Origin: Draconibacterium sp.
GTDB lineage: Bacteria > Bacteroidota > Bacteroidia > Bacteroidales > Prolixibacteraceae
Direction of reading: 5' to 3'
Assembly: GCA_015493625.1 (NCBI GenBank)
Contig: WGCT01000473.1
Span: forward strand, 1 to 5,686
DNA: 5,686 bases
Below are positions 1 through 5,575 of the stretch, one piece after another. The position numbers were made by a program, and so were the translations under genes. Below the pieces are notes generated by a model, which was not told where the DNA came from, searched no databases, and saw only the letters and a list, made by a program, of their open reading frames with translations. Positions within the stretch are counted from its first letter, which is position 1. The number at the start of each line of letters is the position of its first letter.

Positions 1-18
1 ATTAAAACCCTCGACTGA
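1..18 (+). CDS. Possible 3' end of an upstream gene (partial)
   Basis: The first six codons in frame 1 read I-K-T-L-D-stop, and the TGA at 16-18 shares its A with the ATG of radA (TGATG). This one-base stop/start overlap is typical of translationally coupled genes, so an upstream gene of the same operon may end here. Only five residues are visible, which is too few to identify a product, and the overlap could be chance. Confidence 0.35.
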   Translation: MKTLD

Positions 19-1376
19 TGGCTCAAACAAAAACAATTTATACATGCCAAAACTGTGGAGCCCAATCGCCAAAATGGATGGGGAAATGTACTTCGTGTGG
101 CGAGTGGAATACACTTGTTGAAGAGGTTGTTTCGAAGAAAACCACGACGAGCAGGCTTTCGGCGCAAATATCGGGCAACCAACCACTTACGCTCGAAAAT
201 GTACGTGCAATAAAAAACCAGCGTATTTCGGTTGGAATAGATGAGTTTAATCGTGTTCTTGGCGGTGGAATTGTTCCCGGCTCGTTAATTCTTTTGGGTG
301 GCGATCCGGGAATCGGGAAATCGACTCTGGCATTACAAATGGCACTGGGACTGCCCGACCGGAAGATTCTGTATACTTCGGGCGAAGAGAGTTTACAGCA
401 AATTAAACTGCGCGCCGAACGTTTAAATCTGATTAACAATAACTGCTATTTTTTAAGCGAAACATCGTTGGAGCATTTAATTGCACAAACCGAACAGGTT
501 CAGCCCGAGCTACTGATTATCGACTCTATTCAAACCATTTCAACAGAAAAAATTGAGTCGTCGCCCGGTTCGGTTTCACAAGTTCGCGAATGTACATCGG
601 CCATATTAAAATTTGCAAAACAAAACGATGTGGCGGTAATTTTAATCGGGCACATTACAAAAGAAGGCAGTCTGGCAGGCCCGAAAATCTTGGAACACAT
701 GGTCGATACGGTTTTGCAATTCGAGGGCGACACAAACTATATGTTCCGTATTTTACGTTCGAATAAAAACCGTTTTGGCTCGACCAACGAATTGGGAATT
801 TTTGAGATGCGTAGCGATGGATTGCGCGAAGTAACAAACCCTTCGGAGCAACTTATTTCGAAAGTAAACGACGATGTTAGCGGAACAGCAATTGCCGCCA
901 CAATTGAAGGTGTACGCCCTATATTAATTGAGATTCAGGCACTGGTAAGCTCCGCGGCTTACGGCACGCCACAACGCTCGTCGACCGGTTTCGATTTACG
1001 GCGGTTAAATATGTTGCTGGCTGTTCTCGAAAAACGGGCAGGTTTTAAGCTCATTCAAAAAGATGTTTTTTTAAATATTGCCGGAGGACTAAAAATTAGC
1101 GACCCCGCAACCGATTTGGCGGTTATCTGCTCCATTCTTTCGTCGAATATTGATATTGCAATAAACCATAAAATATGCTTTGCCGGCGAAGTGGGATTAA
1201 CCGGCGAAATACGCGCTGTCAGTCGTATTGAACAACGCATTGCCGAAGCCGAAAAATTGGGCTTTTCAAAAATTTTTATTCCCGCATTGAATAAAGGTTT
1301 CGATACTTCGACACTAAAAATTGAAATTGTAAAAGCCAGCAGAGTCGATGAGGTATTTAAAAAAATATTCAGATAA
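18..1376 (+). CDS. radA: DNA repair protein RadA (Sms), complete
   Basis: RadA is a cytoplasmic RecA-related, DnaB-like ATPase that processes recombination intermediates and drives branch migration in repair and recombination. The 452 residues match the family's usual length of about 450. Visible in order are an N-terminal zinc finger with Cys10, Cys13, Cys24 and Cys27, a RecA-like core with Walker A GGDPGIGKST at residues 94-103 (Lys101), a Walker B strand LLIIDS at 165-170, and the RadA signature KNRFG at 250-254. The C-terminal part from about residue 285 corresponds to the Lon-protease-like domain, which is structural rather than proteolytic in this family. The ATG at 18 is chosen because it leaves the zinc finger about ten residues from the N terminus, as is usual. 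No stop, frameshift or missing key residue is seen. The 164-bp gap to the next gene suggests a separate transcription unit. The family assignment is secure. Confidence 0.97.
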   Translation: MAQTKTIYTCQNCGAQSPKWMGKCTSCGEWNTLVEEVVSKKTTTSRLSAQISGNQPLTLENVRAIKNQRISVGIDEFNRVLGGGIVPGSLILLGGDPGIGKSTLALQMALGLPDRKILYTSGEESLQQIKLRAERLNLINNNCYFLSETSLEHLIAQTEQVQPELLIIDSIQTISTEKIESSPGSVSQVRECTSAILKFAKQNDVAVILIGHITKEGSLAGPKILEHMVDTVLQFEGDTNYMFRILRSNKNRFGSTNELGIFEMRSDGLREVTNPSEQLISKVNDDVSGTAIAATIEGVRPILIEIQALVSSAAYGTPQRSSTGFDLRRLNMLLAVLEKRAGFKLIQKDVFLNIAGGLKISDPATDLAVICSILSSNIDIAINHKICFAGEVGLTGEIRAVSRIEQRIAEAEKLGFSKIFIPALNKGFDTSTLKIEIVKASRVDEVFKKIFR

Positions 1377-1490
1377 CCATTTTAATCCTGTTTTTTTTTG
1401 AATGGCATCTAAACAATTTTTAATTTGGTCGCTCGAAAAAACAGTAGTCTATTTATATAGAACCTAAAAAAATGCGTGAAACGGTTACAT

Positions 1491-1498
1491 TACTTTTG
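1491..1498 (+). promoter_or_regulatory. Candidate Bacteroidota -7 promoter element
   Basis: TACTTTTG matches the Bacteroidota -7 consensus TAnnTTTG exactly and lies 42 bp before the lipoprotein ATG, inside the 164-bp gap after radA. No convincing TTTG or TTG -33 element is found 17-21 bp upstream, so this is a half-match only. It would start the lipoprotein/amidohydrolase transcript near 1503-1507. Confidence 0.35.
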
Positions 1499-1540
1499 TT
1501 CCAGGGTATTTTGAATTCCAATTAAAAACAAACAATTTAA

Positions 1541-1939
1541 ATGAATAAGTTATTAGTAGTAGTATCGATTTTAGTTTTTATTTTAACCGGTTGCGACGAG
1601 CCTGCATTCGAAAAACCCGAGCATCTGATTAAAGAGAAACAGATGATTAATATGTTGGTCGACATTCATATTGCCGAAGCAACCTATAATAAAGTAAGAT
1701 ACGATTCGATAATGAAGACCCGCACCTCGGCCGACTTTTATTACTCGGTGTTAAGGAAATACAATGTTCCCGATTCGGTTTTCGAAAAGTCGTTTGTTTT
1801 CTATGCCAGCGCGCCGCGAAGTTTCGAAAAAATGTACCGGAAAGTAATGAACAGACTGAGTGAGATTGAACAAAGTTATTCGGGCAGAAAAGAAGATCTT
1901 CTCAAATTCAACAAGGAGAAAGAGAAAAAAATAAAATGA
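1541..1939 (+). CDS. Small DUF4296-type lipoprotein
   Basis: This is a 132-residue predicted lipoprotein. A hydrophobic signal (residues 4-15) leads into the lipobox L15-T-G-C18, so Cys18 would be lipidated and the mature protein (about 115 residues) anchored in the cell envelope. The mature part starts with Asp-Glu-Pro, and residues about 25-50 have the pattern P-x-x-LI-x-x-x-x-MI-x-ML-V-DIHIAEA, which I recognise as the start of DUF4296, a Bacteroidota domain of unknown function. The rest looks helical (segments about 64-74, 79-88 and 95-112) with a very lysine/glutamate-rich tail. No catalytic motif is visible. The ATG is preceded by an A-rich leader with no Shine-Dalgarno sequence, normal for the phylum. 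Its last codons overlap the next gene by 4 bp (ATGA), so the two are probably co-translated. The DUF4296 call is by eye; function is unknown. Confidence 0.85.
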   Translation: MNKLLVVVSILVFILTGCDEPAFEKPEHLIKEKQMINMLVDIHIAEATYNKVRYDSIMKTRTSADFYYSVLRKYNVPDSVFEKSFVFYASAPRSFEKMYRKVMNRLSEIEQSYSGRKEDLLKFNKEKEKKIK

Positions 1940-3129
1940 GAAAAATAGCTGCCTCATATATTTTTTTGAGTAACGGTACACTTCTAAAAAATGGTGTTAT
2001 TGTTTGCAACAATAAAGGAACAATTACCGATATAATTGAAAACAAAGACGGATTAAAAGAGGAAGCAGGACTTGAGTTTTACAGTGGAATTTTGGTTCCC
2101 GGATTTGTGAATACGCATTGCCATATCGAGCTCTCGCACCTTCATAAAAAAATAGAGGAGAAGAGAGGAATTGGTGCATTTGTGGGAGCAATAAAACAGC
2201 TGCGAAACAGCACACCTGAAACGATAGAAGAAGCAGTAACTATTGCCGACAAAAAAATGAATGCTGCCGGTATTGTTGCCGTTGGCGATATTTCAAACTC
2301 AACTGTTTCGCTTGCCATTAAACAAAAAAGCAAACTGTTTTATCACACTTTTGTCGAGTCGTTCGGATTTTCTCCAACCGTTGCCAACAGCGCTTTCGAC
2401 TATGTAAAACGTGTCTACTCCGAATTTAAAAAAAACAGATTGCAGGCGTCAATTGTTCCACATGCACCTTATTCGGTTTCGCAGCCGCTTTTCGAAAAAA
2501 TAGAGCAGTTTGCCGCAAAAAGTGGTAGTATTTTGTCAATTCACAATCAGGAAAGCCCATCGGAAACACAGTTTTTTAAAGATGGAACCGGCTCTATTGC
2601 AGATTATATTAAGAATAATTTAGACATCGACTCCTCGCACTGGAAACCCACCGGGGAAAGTTCACTTATTTCTACCTTACCATTTTTACCAACCAAAAAT
2701 CAACTTATTTTAGTTCATAATACATTTACATCGAAAGAAGATTTAATTGAATTGAAAAAAAACAGAGAGCTTAAAAATACCTATTTTGCCCTCTGTCCGA
2801 ACTCAAACTTATACCTCGAAAACCATCTCCCGCCGGTTTCGCTTTTTCGTAAACACAGTGTAAATATTTGCCTCGGAACCGACAGTCTTGCATCGAATCA
2901 TCAACTCTCAATTCTGTCGGAGATGGTTACACTGCAACAAAATTTCCCGGAAATAGAGCTGAACGAACTACTCGCCTGGAGTACAAAAAACGGGGCAAAA
3001 GCACTTAATATTGAAAAGAAATATGGTAGTTTCGAAAAAGGAAAAACTCCAGGAATTAATCTGATTTCGGGTATCGATTTTAATACAATGAAACTTACAA
3101 CCGCAAGCCGGGTGAAAAAACTGGCTTAA
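1936..3129 (+). CDS. Amidohydrolase-superfamily protein (COG0402, cytosine/adenosine deaminase-like)
   Basis: This 397-residue cytoplasmic protein belongs to the metal-dependent amidohydrolases, in the branch of nucleoside, cytosine, S-adenosylhomocysteine and aminofutalosine deaminases. A short N-terminal beta-sandwich part (about 1-52) precedes the TIM barrel. The barrel opens with PGFVNTHCH, whose His61 and His63 form the HxH metal pair. Later come PHAPYS (His176), SIHNQES with the metal ligand His203 and likely proton shuttle Glu206, LVHNTF with His261, CPNSN at 287-291, and GTDS with the metal ligand Asp316. The C-terminal KYGSFEKGKTPGINLI is the usual return to the sandwich domain. All expected metal residues are present, so it should be active as a one-metal hydrolase or deaminase. 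Substrate cannot be read from the sequence; an aminodeoxyfutalosine or S-adenosylhomocysteine deaminase role is possible but unproven. The start overlaps the lipoprotein stop (ATGA), implying translational coupling. Confidence 0.9.
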   Translation: MRKIAASYIFLSNGTLLKNGVIVCNNKGTITDIIENKDGLKEEAGLEFYSGILVPGFVNTHCHIELSHLHKKIEEKRGIGAFVGAIKQLRNSTPETIEEAVTIADKKMNAAGIVAVGDISNSTVSLAIKQKSKLFYHTFVESFGFSPTVANSAFDYVKRVYSEFKKNRLQASIVPHAPYSVSQPLFEKIEQFAAKSGSILSIHNQESPSETQFFKDGTGSIADYIKNNLDIDSSHWKPTGESSLISTLPFLPTKNQLILVHNTFTSKEDLIELKKNRELKNTYFALCPNSNLYLENHLPPVSLFRKHSVNICLGTDSLASNHQLSILSEMVTLQQNFPEIELNELLAWSTKNGAKALNIEKKYGSFEKGKTPGINLISGIDFNTMKLTTASRVKKLA

Positions 3130-3166
3130 CAAAACATAGAGCTAGAGCCTCAACAAATACCAAATT

Positions 3167-3188
3167 AACAAACAAAATGTTGTTTGTT
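3167..3188 (+). terminator. Perfect 9-bp hairpin after the amidohydrolase
   Basis: AACAAACAA (3167-3175) and TTGTTTGTT (3180-3188) are exact reverse complements around the loop AATG. The hairpin begins 38 bp after the amidohydrolase stop and its 3' arm is T-rich, which fits the end of the lipoprotein/amidohydrolase transcript. The stem is AT-rich, with only two G-C pairs, and no separate T-run follows, so it would be a weak terminator. Confidence 0.45.
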
Positions 3189-3517
3189 CTGAAATTTCAA
3201 CTGCTTCTTCGAAAAATATATCTTGTTTGTCAATCAATCTATTTGTATTTTTTATCCTGAAAGTGATGCGTTTTGTCGAATCTGTTTTGCATAACAAATT
3301 GATAATAAGCAGTTATAATTTGACTTTATAATGCCGTTTAATTGAATTTAATTATTTTGTGCAAGGTTGAGTTAAAATATTTTTGCATAGCATTTGTTAT
3401 GGTAAAAAACTTTAACGATAAGATTGTGCAAAAGAATAGATTCGATACGGCACTATAAGGTTAATTTGGTATTATATTACTTTAGTTTGTTTTTATTTTA
3501 TATTTTTAGGTAGAATA
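3189..3517. other. AT-rich non-coding spacer
   Basis: I find no credible gene in this 329-bp stretch on either strand. The longest forward ATG reading frame I followed, starting near 3265, is about 21 codons and has no recognisable content. It contains the candidate promoter at 3356-3385 and a 10-bp inverted pair, CATAACAAAT (3290-3299) and ATTTGTTATG (3392-3401), which encloses that promoter. By rough estimate a match of that length is expected about once by chance in a spacer this AT-rich. It may be the original upstream region of the beta-barrel gene, now separated from it by the mobile element. Confidence 0.6.
3356..3385 (+). promoter_or_regulatory. Candidate Bacteroidota housekeeping promoter
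   Basis: TTTG at 3356-3359 is followed after 18 bp by TATTTTTG at 3378-3385. This agrees with the Bacteroidota -33 TTTG / -7 TAnnTTTG consensus, with all eight positions of the -7 pattern satisfied and near-normal spacing. Transcription would start near 3390-3394. The only downstream gene on this strand is the beta-barrel gene at 3754, so the leader would be about 360 nt, of which 207 nt come from the inserted element and its duplicated target. AT-rich DNA can produce such matches by chance. Confidence 0.5.
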
Positions 3518-3525
3518 TAAAAATG
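3518..3525. repeat. Left target-site duplication (TAAAAATG)
   Basis: TAAAAATG directly abuts the left end of the 199-bp element and is repeated exactly at 3725-3732, abutting its right end. Removing the element and one copy rejoins an uninterrupted AT-rich leader. An exact 8-bp duplication placed precisely at both ends of an inverted-repeat element is the expected footprint of transposition. Confidence 0.85.
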
Positions 3526-3585
3526 GTTACTACTCAGCAGTTCAACTAAAAATTAAATCACTGATTATTAATCCGTTTTGTCATG

Positions 3586-3610
3586 ATTTTTGGTTTAAAA
3601 ACCCAAAAAT
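3586..3610. repeat. Inner hairpin 1 of the mobile element
   Basis: ATTTTTGG (3586-3593) and CCAAAAAT (3603-3610) are exact reverse complements around a 9-nt loop. This hairpin sits in the left half of the element and does not overlap the terminal or subterminal repeats, so all can form in one folded strand. Confidence 0.6.
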
Positions 3611-3643
3611 CCCGCCAAAACTACAGGTATTTACAATATTTTA

Positions 3644-3685
3644 CCCCAAGCTTGCCATAGGCATTCCTTTGGAGAAAGCATGGGG
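3644..3685. repeat. Inner branched hairpin 2 of the mobile element
   Basis: CCCCAAGCTT (3644-3653) pairs with AAGCATGGGG (3676-3685) at 9 of 10 positions. Between them are two very short potential stems, TGCC/GGCA (3653-3656 with 3660-3663) and TCC/GGA around TTT (3665-3673). It is the most GC-rich part of the element and would form a branched structure in single-stranded DNA or RNA. Confidence 0.55.
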
Positions 3686-3724
3686 CTATTAATAATCAAG
3701 CCTTTAAACCTGCTCAGTAGTAAC

Positions 3725-3732
3725 TAAAAATG
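3725..3732. repeat. Right target-site duplication (TAAAAATG)
   Basis: Exact copy of the 8 bp at 3518-3525, directly abutting the right end of the element and lying 21 bp before the ATG of the beta-barrel gene. It is therefore part of that gene's leader. Confidence 0.85.
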
Positions 3733-3753
3733 AATTAGAATTATTTAAACCAA

Positions 3754-4449
3754 ATGAAAAGGAAATACTTACTCTTACTATTTGTTCTGTTTTCAGTTTC
3801 ACTTTCCGCACAAAACGAGAGAAGCAGATTTTTTATTGAAACAGGAGTTAAAGCTTTTGGCGAAGGTGATTATCAAAGTTACATTGGCAAAACAGGTATT
3901 TCGTTCAATAAACAATCGTGGGAAACCTATAATAATGATGATGGCTCTGTTTTGCAAGAAATCTCAAACAATAATTTTTCTTGGTCAATCGCACCCCGCA
4001 TTGGTTATCACTTAAGTAATAGATTGAAGGCAGGTATCGAATATCAGTATTTTTATTCTTTACGGTACGGAGATAAAAACATAAACAACTCGTCAGGTCT
4101 GTTTATTCGATTCGATTTTAATGACAAAAAAATTGTTCCTTTTATCGAATTGGCTTCAGGATTTGGAAGAATAAAAAACGACAATGAGAGTACTTCTTCA
4201 GGTGGGGGGCAGTATCATGATATTAAGAAATATAAACTTTTTTACTTATCGGGTTCGGTTGGAGTTTCATTTGTTCTGTCCGATAACTTTAATTTAAATT
4301 TATTGGGTAGGGTTCACAATACTTTCAGAACTAAAATCAAAGATAACGGCAATGATCAAATTTTTCATTTCACATATAAATATCAGACATTAGAAATTGG
4401 ACCAATGTTGTCGGTCTCTTATTTCTTTAATAAAAAATCAGCAAATTAG
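3754..4449 (+). CDS. Outer-membrane beta-barrel protein (OMP_b-brl-like)
   Basis: This is a 231-residue secreted protein predicted to sit in the outer membrane. A classical signal peptide (positive MKRK, hydrophobic 5-17) has a likely cut after SLSA, leaving Gln20 as the mature N terminus. The rest shows alternating polar/hydrophobic strands, for example 26-35, 75-88, 89-103, 113-122, 127-140, 163-177, 179-191 and 211-225. They are separated by polar, Asn/Gly/Ser-rich loops, including a GGG loop near 150-152. About eight strands and this length fit the small porin-fold families (PF13505/PF13568-like) common in Bacteroidota. The last strand ends in SYFF, with a short NKKSAN tail after the usual aromatic end. 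No enzymatic motif is visible and the precise role is unknown. The gene stands alone: a structured mobile element lies just upstream and a strong hairpin 19 bp after the stop. By eye its base composition is more AT-rich than radA. Confidence 0.85.
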   Translation: MKRKYLLLLFVLFSVSLSAQNERSRFFIETGVKAFGEGDYQSYIGKTGISFNKQSWETYNNDDGSVLQEISNNNFSWSIAPRIGYHLSNRLKAGIEYQYFYSLRYGDKNINNSSGLFIRFDFNDKKIVPFIELASGFGRIKNDNESTSSGGGQYHDIKKYKLFYLSGSVGVSFVLSDNFNLNLLGRVHNTFRTKIKDNGNDQIFHFTYKYQTLEIGPMLSVSYFFNKKSAN

Positions 4450-4468
4450 CGGCTGCTCGATGGAAGGA

Positions 4469-4501
4469 AGTCATACTATCACTTCCTGTGATAGTATGAC
4501 T
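4469..4501 (+). terminator. Perfect 14-bp stem-loop after the beta-barrel gene
   Basis: AGTCATACTATCAC (4469-4482) and GTGATAGTATGACT (4488-4501) are exact reverse complements around the loop TTCCT, starting 19 bp after the beta-barrel stop. The following AAAATTCTTTTAATT is T-containing but not a clean T-run. Position and strength argue for a transcription terminator or a 3'-end stabilising hairpin. The 5-nt loop is also complementary to the flanking AGGAA at 4465-4469. Confidence 0.65.
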
Positions 4502-4572
4502 AAAATTCTTTTAATTGAGACCTTTAGATGCTATATTCAGACGATGTTGCAATAAGATTAAAAACTAAATAA

Positions 4573-4959
4573 ATGCAAAAACAAGAAAAGAATACCAATA
4601 ACAATTGGTTGAATTATTTAGCAATACTAATTGTTTTCCCAATTCTGTTCATGAATTCCTGTTCAAAACAGAAAAGTATCGAAATTAAACTTACGCCGCA
4701 ACCGGTACAGAAAGAGCGTGGTCCGCGGTGGAGTCCCAAAGGCGAAAAGCTGGTTTTAACTCAAAAAAACAACGGGTTGGAAACGCAGCTAAAACTGGGT
4801 GATAACCCGGCAAATACATGGGCAATTCGCATGACAAAAACCGGCGGAAGTGAGTACTTCAATACACTGTATGTTGATTTTAATCGAGACCAAAAATTTG
4901 AGGATTCGGAAATGATAAAATGCGAACCTTTCGAGTCGAGAAATAAAATATGGTGTTGA
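4573..4959 (+). CDS. 5' fragment: lipoprotein signal and N-terminal domain
   Basis: This fragment is 128 residues. The start is the only plausible ATG, directly preceded by an in-frame TAA. A polar 15-residue head precedes a hydrophobic segment (16-27) and a relaxed lipobox M27-N-S-C30, so the intact protein would be an envelope lipoprotein anchored at Cys30. Residues 50-100 look beta-rich (RGPRWSPKGEKL, TWAIRMTKTGG, YFNTLYVDF). At 102-113 the run D-F-N-R-D-Q-K-F-E-D-S-E has acidic or amide residues at positions 1, 3, 5 and 12, as in an EF-hand or dockerin-type calcium loop. The last residues (NKIWC) run into the premature TGA; the continuation is in the next frame. I do not recognise a named N-terminal domain. 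Confidence 0.7.
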   Translation: MQKQEKNTNNNWLNYLAILIVFPILFMNSCSKQKSIEIKLTPQPVQKERGPRWSPKGEKLVLTQKNNGLETQLKLGDNPANTWAIRMTKTGGSEYFNTLYVDFNRDQKFEDSEMIKCEPFESRNKIWC

Positions 4960-4984
4960 GACAAATATTCTTTTAACCGAGGGT

Positions 4985-5575
4985 TTGATGGACGGCAAAA
5001 TCGACACAAATGATTATTGGGCAATTTCGCCAAAAGCTGATATTCGTGCATTATACGATTATCGTAGTAGTCGGCAAGTAACAAAACACAGTTGGCTGAA
5101 CGACAAAGCGTATAAAATTGTTGAGGTACACCCATCGGGCCGTCGGGTGGTGATTGAAGCCTTCGACCCGGGAATGACCCGTTTGGAGGAAGCTGAAAAA
5201 ATGGATATTTATGCAGCAGATAAAAAGGTGGTTCATTCGGGCGAAACAGTAAAATTTGAGCACGACTTTGCAATTGCAGAGAAAAAAGCAAAAGCTGAAA
5301 ATAAAAACCTCTTTATCGATTTTGAGGCGACTTGGTGCGGCCCCTGTAAATTAATGGATAAGATAGTTTACAATGCCGATGTTGTTGTAAAGGCATCGGC
5401 AAACATTATTGCTGTAAAAGTTGATTGCGACGAACATCCCGACCTTGTAAAACGGTTTGGTGTAAAAGGATATCCAACACTTATTTTGGTCTCGCCTGAG
5501 GGTAAAGTTTTAAAAACCAAAAGCGGTTATCAAAGTGTAAAACGAACCGTTGCTTTTTTGGAGATAAAAGAATAG
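4985..5575 (+). CDS. 3' fragment: thioredoxin-like domain with CGPC active site
   Basis: This frame has 196 codons from its first ATG, but the true gene frame continues upstream to about 4958, so this ATG is probably not a native start. The first 90 residues are a beta-rich linker continuing the N-terminal domain. From about residue 93 a thioredoxin fold follows, with strand NLFIDFEATW, the active site C118-G-P-C121, strand IIAVKVDCDE (142-151), the segment DLVKRFGVKGYPTLIL with the conserved cis-proline Pro164, and a final beta-hairpin and helix (SPEGKVL, GYQSVKRTVAFL). All catalytic residues of a thiol-disulfide oxidoreductase are intact. In the complete lipoprotein this domain would act outside the cytoplasm as a disulfide reductase or isomerase. 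Without the signal it would be cytosolic if made at all. Confidence 0.75.
   Translation: MMDGKIDTNDYWAISPKADIRALYDYRSSRQVTKHSWLNDKAYKIVEVHPSGRRVVIEAFDPGMTRLEEAEKMDIYAADKKVVHSGETVKFEHDFAIAEKKAKAENKNLFIDFEATWCGPCKLMDKIVYNADVVVKASANIIAVKVDCDEHPDLVKRFGVKGYPTLILVSPEGKVLKTKSGYQSVKRTVAFLEIKE

Larger units (their letters stand above)
3526..3724. mobile_element. MITE-like non-autonomous transposable element, 199 bp
   Basis: The ends are GTTACTACTCAGCAG (3526-3540) and CTGCTCAGTAGTAAC (3710-3724), which are inverse copies matching at 14 of 15 positions. An exact 8-bp direct repeat flanks them. A second, perfect 11-bp inverted pair lies inside: TGATTATTAAT at 3562-3572 and ATTAATAATCA at 3688-3698. No reading frame long enough for a transposase is present, so the element must have been moved by an enzyme encoded elsewhere, or be a deletion derivative of a larger insertion sequence. 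An 8-bp duplication is known for the IS66 and ISL3 families among others, and the GT...AC ends are loosely compatible with IS66; this family link is inference only. The sharp ends and intact duplication suggest a fairly recent insertion. It lies 29 bp before the ATG of the beta-barrel gene. Confidence 0.85.
4573..5575 (+). pseudogene. Thioredoxin-fold lipoprotein gene broken by a frameshift
   Basis: Two adjacent reading frames together make one recognisable secreted thioredoxin-family protein of about 330 residues. The first frame stops at the TGA at 4957-4959. The second frame is open from well upstream of its first ATG: read back from 4985 it continues as V-E-T-N-I-L-L-T-E-G-L, giving a smooth join right at the stop. 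The frames differ by +1, so the break corresponds to one extra base or two missing bases (or an equivalent change) around TGGTGTTGAG, 4951-4960. Neither fragment is a complete protein: the 5' part has the export signal but no active site, and the 3' part has the active site but no export signal. The alternatives are a sequencing error or, less likely, recoding. No clear promoter motif is seen in the 71 bp between the preceding hairpin and the start. Confidence 0.8.

Noticed and set aside
1391..1399. Run of nine T bases after radA as a terminator
   Set aside because: No GC-containing stem precedes it. The only nearby hairpin (TCTAT/ATAGA at 1448-1461) is 5 bp and lies downstream of the T-run.
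3290..3401. 10-bp inverted pair CATAACAAAT / ATTTGTTATG, with an overlapping 9-bp direct repeat TTTTGCATA at 3285 and 3381, as a second mobile element
   Set aside because: The direct repeats are not immediately followed by inverted ends, and a 10-bp inverted match is expected roughly once by chance in a spacer this AT-rich.
3782..4015. 77-codon + strand frame inside the beta-barrel gene
   Set aside because: It overlaps the signal-peptide-bearing gene in another frame and shows no protein-like pattern.
4951..4960. Programmed +1 frameshifting at TGT-TGA-G, like the release factor 2 site
   Set aside because: A UGA in the ribosomal A site fits, but tRNA-Cys slipping from UGU to GUU would pair poorly, no Shine-Dalgarno-like stimulator lies just upstream, and thioredoxin lipoproteins are not known to need recoding. 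Mutation or sequence error is simpler.
4761..5291. A 176-codon open frame on the - strand across the broken thioredoxin gene
   Set aside because: It lies entirely antisense to the two recognisable halves of the lipoprotein gene, has no domain pattern or plausible start context, and is best seen as a by-product of the coding strand's composition.
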